Of a stretch of 64,000 nt of DNA, positions 45,059 through 53,196 are shown piece by piece. The translations under genes and the position numbers were made by a program. The notes under the pieces were generated by a model that was given only the letters and a program-made list of their open reading frames with translations, was not told the DNA's origin and did no database searches. Origin of the DNA: CADEED01 sp963842515 (GTDB lineage Bacteria; Pseudomonadota; Gammaproteobacteria; Steroidobacterales; Steroidobacteraceae); assembly GCA_963842515.1 (NCBI GenBank), contig CAWJGO010000002.1:1736001-1800000 (forward strand), in the 5' to 3' direction. Each line of letters begins with the position of its first letter. Positions within the stretch are counted from its first letter, which is position 1.

Positions 45059-46294
45059 TCAGTGCAGCTTGGTGTTGAACAGGTACTGACTGTCGAATTC
45101 CGTCATGTCGCCGGCCTTCTTGCCGGCGACCGGCTGCAACCGCGCCGACAGCGGCTTGTTCCATTTCCACGCCAGCGCCGCGACGTCGCCGTAGATCTTC
45201 ACGAGCCGATCTTCGCTGACGTCACCCGGCAGCGGCACGGTGTCGAGCCCAGTGCCGCACACCGCGGAGTACGCGAGCACGGAATCGATGTCATAGGTGT
45301 TCTGGGCCCAGCGTTGCGCGAGACGCTTGTCTTCCATCACGGGCAGCATCAGTCCCGAGAAACCGACGTGCTTCACTTTCACCGCCTTGACGGCCGAGGT
45401 AATGGCCAGCGCGGCAGTCATCGTGCCGTTCTCGCCAAACTTCACGCCCGTGTAGCGCTCGATCGCATCACCGATCGACGCATCGCCCAGCGGCGCTGGC
45501 GTCGGATCGACGCCGGCGAAGGTCCAGCCACTCGCGGCGGCGACGGCGTTGCCCACCTCTTCGCCCACCTCCGCGTGGATGGTGAGCTGGCGCGTGAGCT
45601 CCGCCACCGACGCGTCGAAGTCGCCCTGGGTCGCGCCGAATACTTGCTGGACGACATTGGCGGACTCGAACCCCAGCGAGAACTGTTTGCCGGAGCCGAC
45701 GTGATACGCGTTGGGATAGAAGGGCCCGAACGGCTTCAGCATGGCTGACGCGGAGAACTGGAAGTTGCCTTGGCTGCGCGGGCTGTTGTCCGTCAGGTAG
45801 CGCACGAGCTTCGCGGACTCGCGGATCGTCTTCCAGTGGATTCCGTTGTCGTCCGCGATGACGGCGCTCGAGTTCAAGTGCGGCAGCGTGGATAGCGCTT
45901 TCGCCAGGAGGCGCATCGCGGCGGGATCGTCGGAATCGCGCAGCATGGCCGGGCCGACGTTCGGCGCGAAGCCCTTCTTCACTGACAGCTCGTCGAACGC
46001 GCGCAGGAATGCCAGCGAATCCTTTTCGTCGAGCCCCTTCACCAGCTCCGCGAGCGGTTGGGTGACGATGCGGACCGTCTGCGTCTCGTACCCGCGCTTC
46101 GCGAACTCGGCTTTCGCGGCGTCGAGCACTTTCATCGTTTCGTCAATCTGGACTTCGTAACGCGCGCGATCGAGGTTCACGAACGCGGTGACCGTTCTTA
46201 CGTTCGGCTTCGCCGCGTCGGGCGCGGCCTTGGCGGCGGTCGTGGAGACAAGAAGCCACAGGAGCGAGAGGGCCGACAACATGAAGCAACGCAT
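45059..46294 (-). CDS. DUF711 family protein, exported
   Basis: A 411-residue DUF711/UPF0210 protein behind a Sec signal (SALSLLWLLVSTTAAKA). VRTVTAFVNLDR, the SSAVIADDNGIHW segment and HVGFSGLMLPVMEDKRLAQRW-type stretch mark the family. Most members are cytoplasmic; a signal peptide is less common. The reaction is unknown. It is separated by 124 bases, including the palindrome, from the molybdenum hydroxylase operon. Confidence 0.85.
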   Translation of the reverse strand: MRCFMLSALSLLWLLVSTTAAKAAPDAAKPNVRTVTAFVNLDRARYEVQIDETMKVLDAAKAEFAKRGYETQTVRIVTQPLAELVKGLDEKDSLAFLRAFDELSVKKGFAPNVGPAMLRDSDDPAAMRLLAKALSTLPHLNSSAVIADDNGIHWKTIRESAKLVRYLTDNSPRSQGNFQFSASAMLKPFGPFYPNAYHVGSGKQFSLGFESANVVQQVFGATQGDFDASVAELTRQLTIHAEVGEEVGNAVAAASGWTFAGVDPTPAPLGDASIGDAIERYTGVKFGENGTMTAALAITSAVKAVKVKHVGFSGLMLPVMEDKRLAQRWAQNTYDIDSVLAYSAVCGTGLDTVPLPGDVSEDRLVKIYGDVAALAWKWNKPLSARLQPVAGKKAGDMTEFDSQYLFNTKLH

Positions 46295-46369
46295 CCGGGT
46301 TCCCTGCTGGCCGCGCCAGTCTTGTTGTGATGCGCGAGTGTAGTTGATCGAACTCGGGTTTGGTTCGCA

Positions 46370-47134
46370 TCAGTCCTTGGGAACGACGAACACCTCGAGG
46401 CATTTGTGGTGGGCACCTGCGCTTCGCGATCGATCGAGCTCGCTCCTGATCACCTTCGTGGCGTTAGGACCGCCCTGCTCGATGCCGCCGGTCCTCAGGA
46501 GCAGCGTGGAACATACGTTGTCGTTCGGTCCTACTACCTGGAGAAACGCGGTCGTCGCCGTTTGAAGTCCGCACCGCCGGTCGCCACCGAACTTCGAACC
46601 CACCTCCAATGCAGAGATGAGGATGTCTTCGATCGATCGATTTGTTTGCCGGGCGGCGATGATCGCCTTGTGAACTTCTGCAACCACGTTCTGGCTGGCC
46701 AACGTATTGCCCTGAACCGACACTCCCGGCGATGTGGCCGTCGCGGAATTCCCATCAGCTGAGACGGCCTTTCCCGTGAACGTCGCTGGATTCGCGTAAT
46801 GCGCGAACGTGACGATTCCGTACTGCCTGGATGAAAGCTCCCTGTCAAAGGTCACGTCCTGAAGTGTTTGCAGGATTTGCGCCGGCGACGCGTCTTTTCT
46901 CAACCGCTCGATACCGCGGTTCGTGACACCGTCATCGCTATACGCTTGGGCGACGATCGCTCCCTTGCCGGTGACGATCTTGGCGATGCCGGAAACGTCA
47001 TTCGTGCAGGACGCTCCGGCGACACCAATAGTCCTGGTCTTTGCGTCCAGAACGATGACCGACCACGTTGCGAATGCCTTTGCGTGGCAAAGGAGCAGAA
47101 GAACACTCGACAATCCAAGGCGTAAGCATTTCAT
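46370..47134 (-). CDS. DUF1028 family Ntn-hydrolase-like protein, exported
   Basis: A 254-residue DUF1028 protein with a signal peptide (VLLLLCHAKAFA). WSVIVLDAKTRTIGVAGASCT at the mature N-terminus matches the family, and the C-terminal GNDRRCGLQTATTAF-like stretch is typical. Members are Ntn-hydrolase-like and often secreted. AAGGAG lies six bases before the ATG at 47134; upstream in-frame starts have none, so the start is well fixed. Function unknown. Confidence 0.86.
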   Translation of the reverse strand: MKCLRLGLSSVLLLLCHAKAFATWSVIVLDAKTRTIGVAGASCTNDVSGIAKIVTGKGAIVAQAYSDDGVTNRGIERLRKDASPAQILQTLQDVTFDRELSSRQYGIVTFAHYANPATFTGKAVSADGNSATATSPGVSVQGNTLASQNVVAEVHKAIIAARQTNRSIEDILISALEVGSKFGGDRRCGLQTATTAFLQVVGPNDNVCSTLLLRTGGIEQGGPNATKVIRSELDRSRSAGAHHKCLEVFVVPKD

Positions 47135-47333
47135 CCGGGGCTCCTTCGCGAAGGTGCGTTTCGACATCACTTTTGACGTACGAGTTGGCTGTTTAGTTAT
47201 GGGCGGTTTCACCCAACGCGCGGGCAAAGTCAGACTGTCCTTACATCAATCCGAACCTGAGGCTCTTGAAAGCGTGCGAACGAGCTCCTATTTTTCGCCG
47301 CCGGGTCAGCAGCTGGTTGCGCAAGGAGGTGTC

Positions 47334-47558
47334 ATGAACCCAATGGCAAAGTTGCAGTTCCAACGGCTTCCGGCGGAGGCGAAGCGTGCGGCGCTCTGGC
47401 GCCTGGCCTGGAGCGGTCTGGCTATTGAACAAATAGCGGATCGCACAGGATGGTCTGTCGAGCAGGTTCGTCGCGCGATCGAGGAGGAATCGATACCGTC
47501 CTCCATTTCGTGGCAACCGACGTCGAAATGGGCGGCTAGCAACATGACCGCATGCTGA
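47334..47558 (+). CDS. Small helix-turn-helix protein coupled to a dioxygenase gene
   Basis: A 74-residue protein starting after a strong AAGGAGGT. EQIADRTGWSVEQVRRAIEE reads as a helix-turn-helix of the sigma-70 region 4 or Trp-repressor kind. The last bases overlap the next gene's start by seven, which suggests translational coupling. A much longer in-frame ORF runs upstream, antisense to the DUF1028 gene, but its front part has no family features; I take the start at 47334. It may control the dioxygenase gene. The protein family is not one I can name. Confidence 0.55.
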   Translation: MNPMAKLQFQRLPAEAKRAALWRLAWSGLAIEQIADRTGWSVEQVRRAIEEESIPSSISWQPTSKWAASNMTAC

Positions 47559-48250
47559 CGGCAGAACAACTCGATCGTTTCGCAAGAGAAGGTTTCATCA
47601 AGGTCGAGCGGGCGTTTCCGCGCGAGCTTGCGGATCAGGCGCGTACCATCCTGTGGAAAGACACCGGTTGCGACCCTGATGACAAGACCACCTGGACCCA
47701 GCCGGTAATCCGGCTGGGCATGTATTCGCAAGCGCCGTTCGTCGAGGCAGCGAATACACCAGCCCTTCACGAAGCCTTTGACCAGCTCGTCGGCCCGGGC
47801 AAGTGGCTGCGCTGCATGAGCATGGGAACATTTCCGGTCAGATTCCCAAGTGTTCAAGACCCGGGCGATACCGGGTGGCACGTTGACGCGAGCTTCGGTT
47901 CCGAAGACCCGGACTTTCTGTCGTGGCGCGTGAATGCACGCTCGAGAGGCCGCGCACTCCTCATGCTGTTCCTGTTCTCGGACGTGAGCGAACGCGACGC
48001 GCCGACTCGTATCCGCGTGGGCTCGCATTTGGAAGTGGCTCGCATGCTCGAACCGGCCGGTGAGGCGGGTCTGTCATTGCGTGAGCTTGCCGCCAACGGT
48101 TTTGCCGAGACGGCGCACTGCCACGAGGTGCTCGCCACCGGGGATGCCGGCACCGTTTACCTGTGCCATCCCCTTCTCGTGCACGCCGCGCAAATTCATC
48201 GCGGCTCGCAACCACGATTCATGGCGCAGCCGCCCCTGTTGCCAACCTAG
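47552..48250 (+). CDS. Phytanoyl-CoA dioxygenase (PhyH) family Fe(II)/2-oxoglutarate enzyme
   Basis: A 232-residue PhyH-family protein. TGWHVDASFGS gives the HxD iron ligands, and LLVHAAQIHRGSQPRFM gives the distal histidine and the arginine that binds 2-oxoglutarate. No signal peptide. The N-terminus LTAEQLDRFAREGFIKVE is standard. It overlaps the tiny HTH gene and is followed by 53 bases to the YciI gene. It hydroxylates an unknown small molecule. Confidence 0.9.
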   Translation: MLTAEQLDRFAREGFIKVERAFPRELADQARTILWKDTGCDPDDKTTWTQPVIRLGMYSQAPFVEAANTPALHEAFDQLVGPGKWLRCMSMGTFPVRFPSVQDPGDTGWHVDASFGSEDPDFLSWRVNARSRGRALLMLFLFSDVSERDAPTRIRVGSHLEVARMLEPAGEAGLSLRELAANGFAETAHCHEVLATGDAGTVYLCHPLLVHAAQIHRGSQPRFMAQPPLLPT

Positions 48251-48303
48251 CGAAGAGAGTATCGAGACACGAGGTAGGATAGCTGCCCACCGCCGGAGGT
48301 CTC

Positions 48304-48774
48304 ATGTTCAAGCGCCTATGCACCGTTGCGTTGTTGATCTGTGTTGGGGCCAGCTCGACGATGTCGTTGGCCGCGGAACCGGCAAAGCCTGCGTTCGATG
48401 AGGCGCTCGCAAAACGCCTCGGCGCGGACGAGCACGGCATGCGGCAGTACGTGTTCGTGCTTCTGAAGACGGGACCGACGCCCGTGCCCAAAGGCCCCGA
48501 GCGGGACGCGATGTTCAAGGGGCATTTCGCCAACATGGAGCGGCTGGCCGCAGAAGGAAAGCTGGCGGTGGCTGGCCCGTTCGACGGCGTCGATGGCTGG
48601 CGCGGCATGTTCATCCTCGCCGTCAAGGACATCGAGGAGGCCAGGAAACTGACGGCGACGGATCCCGTCATCGCGAGCGGCGAGATGATCGCCGAGTTTC
48701 ATGTGCACTATGGATCGGCCGCGCTGATGCAGGTCAACGAGACGCACAAGGTGATCGCGAAGAAAGAGATGTAG
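48304..48774 (+). CDS. YciI-like domain protein, exported
   Basis: A 156-residue YCII-related protein with a Sec signal (LCTVALLICVGASSTMSLA). HFANMERLAAEGKLAVAGPF and FILAVKDIEEARKLTATDPV match the YciI fold, a dimeric alpha/beta barrel. YciI proteins usually lack signals, so this exported form is unusual. Its 3' end is 10 bases from the convergent DUF1579-like gene. Reaction unknown. Confidence 0.85.
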   Translation: MFKRLCTVALLICVGASSTMSLAAEPAKPAFDEALAKRLGADEHGMRQYVFVLLKTGPTPVPKGPERDAMFKGHFANMERLAAEGKLAVAGPFDGVDGWRGMFILAVKDIEEARKLTATDPVIASGEMIAEFHVHYGSAALMQVNETHKVIAKKEM

Positions 48775-48784
48775 GTAGGAAGAC

Positions 48785-49315
48785 CTAGTTCTTCGTATAT
48801 TTTCCGTCGAAGGCCACTGTCCACCCGCCCTTCCCGTCGGCCGCTTCCCAGAGTTGCCGCACGGTTCCATCCGCGTTGGGCGTCCAGGTGATGCGCTGCT
48901 TGGTCATGACTCCTTTCTGATCCGGCGCAACACCTTCGAGGACCATGCTCTTGCCATTCCATCGGCCCTCGAGCGTCAGCAGCAACCCGGTGTTGTCCAC
49001 CCAGCTCTGATGCCAGACCTTTCGCGCGGCGTCGTAGATGTTGAGGCTTTCGCCGCTGTAGCCCTTGCCGGTCGTGTAGTGCTCGTGGATCACGCAGCCG
49101 CCGTACTCCAGCGTGATCCGATTGATCCCAGCGAGTGAACCATCAGGCTTCTGCACCCGCCACTCGCCGACCCAGAAATCGAATTGCCGATGCTCAGCGC
49201 TCGTACACGGCGCGGGTGCCGGGGCCGCCTCGCTCTGGCCGGCCAGCGTGCCTAACAACATCGCGAACGCCGCGGCAACCGACCGGAACTCGATATTGCG
49301 GCGAGGGTATTTCAT
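48785..49315 (-). CDS. DUF1579-like lipocalin-type secreted protein
   Basis: A 176-residue protein with Sec signal (VAAAFAMLLGTLAGQSEA) and HRQFDFWVGEWRV, WHQSWVDNTGLLLTLEG, and ITWTPNADGTVRQLWE, which are marks of a family of small lipocalin-like secreted proteins related to DUF1579. It is monocistronic, convergent with the YciI gene. Ligand unknown. Confidence 0.8.
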   Translation of the reverse strand: MKYPRRNIEFRSVAAAFAMLLGTLAGQSEAAPAPAPCTSAEHRQFDFWVGEWRVQKPDGSLAGINRITLEYGGCVIHEHYTTGKGYSGESLNIYDAARKVWHQSWVDNTGLLLTLEGRWNGKSMVLEGVAPDQKGVMTKQRITWTPNADGTVRQLWEAADGKGGWTVAFDGKYTKN

Positions 49316-49493
49316 AGTCCGCGCAGTTTAGTGCGAATTCCCTTTGCTGGTCGATGAGTTGGTCGGCATCGAAGGTGATGACGAGGTCGCGGCAAGCAAC
49401 CAGATCCTCCGATGTCGAGTGCAGAAAGATCTCAAGACTGCGCCGCCGGGCTCAGACCTTTGTCCGATCGCGGACTGAAAAGGTCCATCACGA

Positions 49494-49511
49494 ACGTTCC
49501 AGCGGGAACAT
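49494..49511. repeat. 18-bp palindrome, copy 2 (opposite orientation, imperfect)
   Basis: ACGTTCCAGCGGGAACAT, in the reverse orientation of the other copies with one mismatch in the arm. It lies 60 bases before the DUF4097 gene, in a segment that also repeats a motif found beside copy 1 (44983-45018). Confidence 0.65.
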
Positions 49512-49571
49512 ATTTTGCAACCCGTTTGGCGGCTGGCCAGTCTATCCATAGTCTGGACATAGGAGCCTGCC

Positions 49572-50414
49572 ATGACCCGCTATTGCGCCATTGCCCTCAT
49601 TCTGTTCGCCGCCACTGCTGCCGACGCAGCCGAAAGCACCGTCGAAAAAGCCTTCAAAGTGTCGCCAGGCGGAACGCTCATCGTGGATGCCGAGTCCGCA
49701 TCCGTGCGGGTGTCAGCCGCCGATACCAACCAGGTTTCCGTCCGCATGATTGCCCGCGGCTCAGAACGCGAGCTCAGCGCCGCGAAACTCGAAGCATTCC
49801 AGAAGGCCGACGAAGTCACTGTCGTCATGCGGTTGCGGGAGAAGCGAAGCTGGTTGTGGGGATTTTTGTGGAACAGTGAGGGACAAATCCAGATAACGGT
49901 GCCGAAGCGTTTCGGCGTGACCATCCACACCAGCGGTGGAAGCGTGGAGCTGACCGGCACCGCTGGCGCCGCGACGTTGCACACCTCGGGCGGCAGCATC
50001 ACCGTTAGGAACGTGAACGGTAATGTCGAGGCGAAGACTTCGGGAGGTGGAATCCTGGCGGAGACCATCCGCGGTGATGTGGATGCCAATACCTCGGGCG
50101 GAACCGTTCGCCTGCTGCACATCGACGGAAAAATCAGCGGTCATACGAGTGGCGGCGGCGTGCAGTGCAGCCTCGTAGGTCTCAACCGCGGGATTTCAGC
50201 GACGACATCCGGCGGGAGTATCGAGTTGACGCTGCCGCGATCGACCTCCGGCAGCATCGAAGCGACGACCAGCGGTGGCCAGATCAGATCAGAGCTTCCG
50301 ATCGCGAAGACAAAACAAGAGGACGCTCATATCGAGGGATCAATCAATGGCGGTGGTCAGCGGATAGTTGCACGCACCTCGGGAGGCAGCATTTCGCTGA
50401 ACGCAGCGGATTGA
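49572..50414 (+). CDS. DUF4097-type beta-strand repeat protein, exported
   Basis: A 280-residue secreted protein with Sec signal (CAIALILFAATAADA) and about eight short repeats built on TSGGS-I/V (TSGGSVEL, TSGGSITV, TSGGGILA, TSGGTVRL, TSGGGVQC, TSGGSIEL, TSGGQIRS, TSGGSISL). Repeated strands like these form a beta-helix-like stack in the DUF4097/DUF4098 family. Its 3' end holds a complete stop. Binding partner and role unknown. Palindrome copy 2 and a duplicated intergenic segment lie in its upstream region. Confidence 0.82.
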   Translation: MTRYCAIALILFAATAADAAESTVEKAFKVSPGGTLIVDAESASVRVSAADTNQVSVRMIARGSERELSAAKLEAFQKADEVTVVMRLREKRSWLWGFLWNSEGQIQITVPKRFGVTIHTSGGSVELTGTAGAATLHTSGGSITVRNVNGNVEAKTSGGGILAETIRGDVDANTSGGTVRLLHIDGKISGHTSGGGVQCSLVGLNRGISATTSGGSIELTLPRSTSGSIEATTSGGQIRSELPIAKTKQEDAHIEGSINGGGQRIVARTSGGSISLNAAD

Positions 50415-50541
50415 AATCGCGCCGCTGCGCCGCTTGCTCATGATTCAGCAGTCGCGGTTAGCCAACCCTTAGGCTGTTAGTTAGCGCCTTCTGTGACGCG
50501 TACACCAGCCAGTGGCGGGTGCACGCGATACGATCACGCTC

Positions 50542-50802
50542 ATGGTACGCAATCTACTGCTTGCCGCGCTTCTGGTCGTATCGCAATCGCAGCCTGTGTT
50601 CCCGCATTCAGGCGGAACGAACTCGGATGGCTGTCACACGAACCGCAAGACTGGCGACTATCACTGCCACGGGGCGAAAAGCCCTGACCCGGGAAGTACA
50701 ACCTACTGCCACGTGACCGACGGCGAGAGACGGTGCGGCTACGCTCAAAGTACATGCGATGACCTTGTTTCCACATACGGCGGCTATTGCCGGCAAGAGT
50801 GA
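50542..50802 (+). CDS. Small secreted YHYH-domain protein
   Basis: An 86-residue secreted protein: Sec signal (LLLAALLVVSQSQPVFP) then HSGGTNSDGCHTNRKTGDYH and CHG, the YHYH-type cysteine/histidine domain, and a tail with further cysteines. The metal- or disulfide-rich pattern fits a small periplasmic or secreted factor. The start is the ATG at 50542, before the signal; the longer frame starts with GTG. A hairpin follows the stop. Confidence 0.8.
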   Translation: MVRNLLLAALLVVSQSQPVFPHSGGTNSDGCHTNRKTGDYHCHGAKSPDPGSTTYCHVTDGERRCGYAQSTCDDLVSTYGGYCRQE

Positions 50803-50820
50803 CGTCCCTGTCATGGGACG
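50803..50820 (+). terminator. Hairpin right after the YHYH-protein stop
   Basis: CGTCCC and GGGACG pair around a six-base loop directly after the stop codon. It could end or stabilise the short transcript; no U-run follows. Confidence 0.4.
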
Positions 50821-50924
50821 GCTGCTGTAGGACGGGCCTAACACGTTTGCAGCGAGACTTGGGGACGGCGGCGCGCTGGTGTCCGATGCCCGGACAGTTC
50901 GGGTGCCCCTAATGTCGCGTGCTT

Positions 50925-51590
50925 ATGAGCAAACGCAAACTAACAGCCGCGGCTTTCCAGTCGCTCGACGGCGTGGTCCAGGGCGGCGGTGGTCCCGATG
51001 AAGACCGCTCCGGAGGGTTCACGCTCGGCGGATGGACCGTTCCACTGACCGACGATAGCGCCAGCCCGTGGATGGACAGGCTCTACAACCAGCCCGAGTA
51101 CGATCTGTTGCTCGCGAAGAGAACCTACGACATCTTCTCAGCGGTTTGGCCCTACCAACTCGAAGATCCGATCGGCGCGAAGTTTGAGCGCATCAACAAG
51201 TATGTGCTGACGCATTCCGACGAGCCGCTGACCTGGCAACACAGCCACAAACTGTCCGGCGACACCGCCGATGTCGTGCGCAAACTCAAGAACACCGATG
51301 GCCGAGATCTCCTGCTCCAGGGCAGCAGCACCGTCTATCGACCGCTGTTAGCCGCGGGTCTCATCGATCGGCTCGTCCTCATGACCTTCCCCGTGGTGCT
51401 CGGCAAGGGAAAGCGGATCTTCGACGGGGCGGCGACACCCGGTACGTTCAAGCTCGTCGAGCACTTCGTGTCCGACAAAGGTGTGGTGTTCGCGACGTAT
51501 GAGTTCGTCGGCGAAGTCAAGACCGGCACGTTCGAAACGAAACCGCCCAGCGAAGCGGAGTTGCAGCGGCGAGCGAACTGGCCGAAGTAG
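50925..51590 (+). CDS. Dihydrofolate reductase / RibD-C-like family protein
   Basis: A 221-residue protein of the RibD C-terminal/dihydrofolate-reductase superfamily. LTAAAFQSLDGVVQGGGGPDED starts the fold; GRDLLLQGSSTVYRPLL and FPVVLGKGKRIFDG bind NADPH in relatives. Single-domain versions are common in bacteria; few have proven substrates. It starts at the ATG at 50925. Its 3' end is four bases from the convergent broken hydrolase gene. Confidence 0.87.
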   Translation: MSKRKLTAAAFQSLDGVVQGGGGPDEDRSGGFTLGGWTVPLTDDSASPWMDRLYNQPEYDLLLAKRTYDIFSAVWPYQLEDPIGAKFERINKYVLTHSDEPLTWQHSHKLSGDTADVVRKLKNTDGRDLLLQGSSTVYRPLLAAGLIDRLVLMTFPVVLGKGKRIFDGAATPGTFKLVEHFVSDKGVVFATYEFVGEVKTGTFETKPPSEAELQRRANWPK

Positions 51591-51594
51591 CCTC

Positions 51595-52303
51595 TCAGTC
51601 GAGGCTCGCGGCAAGCGTGTGCAGCGCCCCTCGCGGATCGACCTCGATCGGGTCTCCATGCGAGACGATGATCCGCTTGAGAGCGTCGCGCTCCGCCCAA
51701 CGCCGGAATTGTTGCGCGACTTCGCTCTTGTGCTTGCCCAGCGCGAGCTTCACCGGCCCAGGGACATGCGGATCATCGCCCGCGAATCCCATGACCCGAA
51801 GCAGCCACCCGCCAACGCCCGCTTTCGCCGTGGATGTCACCGATCAGATCGTTGACGATGATGGTCAAGCCGTCGTCACCATCGACTTCCAGCGCCGAGT
51901 CGCCCGCGATTTCGACGTAGCGAACCGATGAATCGGCAAAGTTGGGCGTGCTGGTGTCGATGCGCACGACTTCGGCGATTTTCTCCGCGCCGGCGCGAGG
52001 TCCCACGACGGTCATGAGTGGATATCGTTGCGCGTAGCCCGGCGCGTCCAGCCGATGCCGCACGCTGGGCACGATCAGGAAGGCGGGACGCCCGAGCGCT
52101 TCGAGCTCGGCCATCTCCGGCTCGCGAAGTGCAATGGCGCTGAAGATGGCGAGCTCGCCTGTGCTCAATCGAATCACCGTCATGCGCCGGGGCAGCTCGA
52201 GCAGCGGCATCTTCAGCTCGCCAACGACGGTGACGATGCGTTCGTTGACGCGCATCAGTTTGCCGTGCGGGAGCACGGTCCATTGTTTGAAAGGTGCGGT
52301 CAT
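51595..52303 (-). pseudogene. DUF4336/metallo-hydrolase-like gene with a single-base frameshift
   Basis: Frame one (from the ATG at 52303) runs MTAPFKQWTVLPHGK through VNDLIGDIHGE; frame two carries on with AGVGGWLLRVMGFAGDDPHV and ends KRIIVSHGDPIEVDPRGAL. Joined with one base removed near 51822-51832, they give a 235-residue metallo-beta-lactamase-like protein of the DUF4336 kind. The total length is one base over a multiple of three. Either decay or an assembly error in a GC-rich run. The N-terminal part lacks the HxHxDH motif, as is usual for DUF4336. Confidence 0.75.
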
Positions 52304-52388
52304 GCGCGTATGAAACCGCGATCCCGAATTCCGCTGCATCCCTTGATCGCGCCAAGTCCTGTCGGACTTGGCCTCAGGTTTGGGTGCG

Positions 52389-53195
52389 CTACTCGCCGTA
52401 TCGCTCGATGTGGCGCCTATAGGCTAACAAGTGCCGCAATGCGTCACGCGGCCGGTCGGCCTTCTCGTGCAATCTGGATAGATTGAAATGGGCATCGTGC
52501 AGCAGCGGATCCTGCGCCAGCGCCTCGCGGTACGCCGCGACCGCTTCCTCTTCCCGCTCGAGATCTTCGAGCAGGATGGCGAGGTTGAATGACAGCAGCG
52601 CGCTCGAGGTCTTCGCCTGCCGGTACAACCGCTCCGCTTCCTTGAGCTGACCATCCAGGTGCAGCAGGCGGCCCAGGTTGATTCTCGCCTCCAGGTGATC
52701 TTCCCGAACGCTCAACGCCGCAAGATACGCAGCACGGGCCGCGATGACGTCCGAGTCCTCGAGCATGTGACCGCGTTGGAAATGATCATGCGCGAGAGAA
52801 GTTGCCGACACTTCGGGTGTTGGCCGCAAATCGGCAACCCGCGCCGGTACCGCCGTGGGTATCAGCGGCAATGCATATTGACCGGAGGCTTCCCATTCTC
52901 GCGAGCCTTCCCGCACCGCGAGATCTTTGCCGGATGCCGCCAACGCGATGGCCGGCAGGCGACCCGTGGGCAGAGCGGTGCGGATCTGCTCCAACGCTTC
53001 TGCGATCTTGGGCGTGGAAATTTTCGCGGCCTTGAGCGCACCCGCGACGCGCAGCACCAGCAAATCCTGAAACGAGTATTTGCTCTTGCCGCGAGCAGCC
53101 GGCTGCGTGATGAATCCGGCCTGGCTCAGCTTCTTGATGAGTGCTGGTGGGAGACCAAAAAGCCTCTTCAGATCTGCCAGCGAGTATTCCTGCAT
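52389..53195 (-). CDS. MerR-type HTH plus TPR protein of the Ku operon
   Basis: A 268-residue protein: an N-terminal MerR-like winged helix (MQEYSLADLKRLFGLPPALI) and a C-terminal TPR array (about residues 150-260, ARINLGRLLHLDGQLKEAER). The ATG at 53195 is one base after the Ku stop, so it is translationally coupled; the longer ORF start is out-of-frame Ku sequence. It may regulate or scaffold the end-joining genes. The coupling itself is clear, the role is inference. Confidence 0.85.
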   Translation of the reverse strand: MQEYSLADLKRLFGLPPALIKKLSQAGFITQPAARGKSKYSFQDLLVLRVAGALKAAKISTPKIAEALEQIRTALPTGRLPAIALAASGKDLAVREGSREWEASGQYALPLIPTAVPARVADLRPTPEVSATSLAHDHFQRGHMLEDSDVIAARAAYLAALSVREDHLEARINLGRLLHLDGQLKEAERLYRQAKTSSALLSFNLAILLEDLEREEEAVAAYREALAQDPLLHDAHFNLSRLHEKADRPRDALRHLLAYRRHIERYGE

Positions 53196-53196
53196 C

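Noticed and set aside
46923..47333. N-terminal extension of the small HTH protein
   Set aside because: It runs antisense to the DUF1028 gene and lacks family features; the strong ribosome site at 47334 is a better start.
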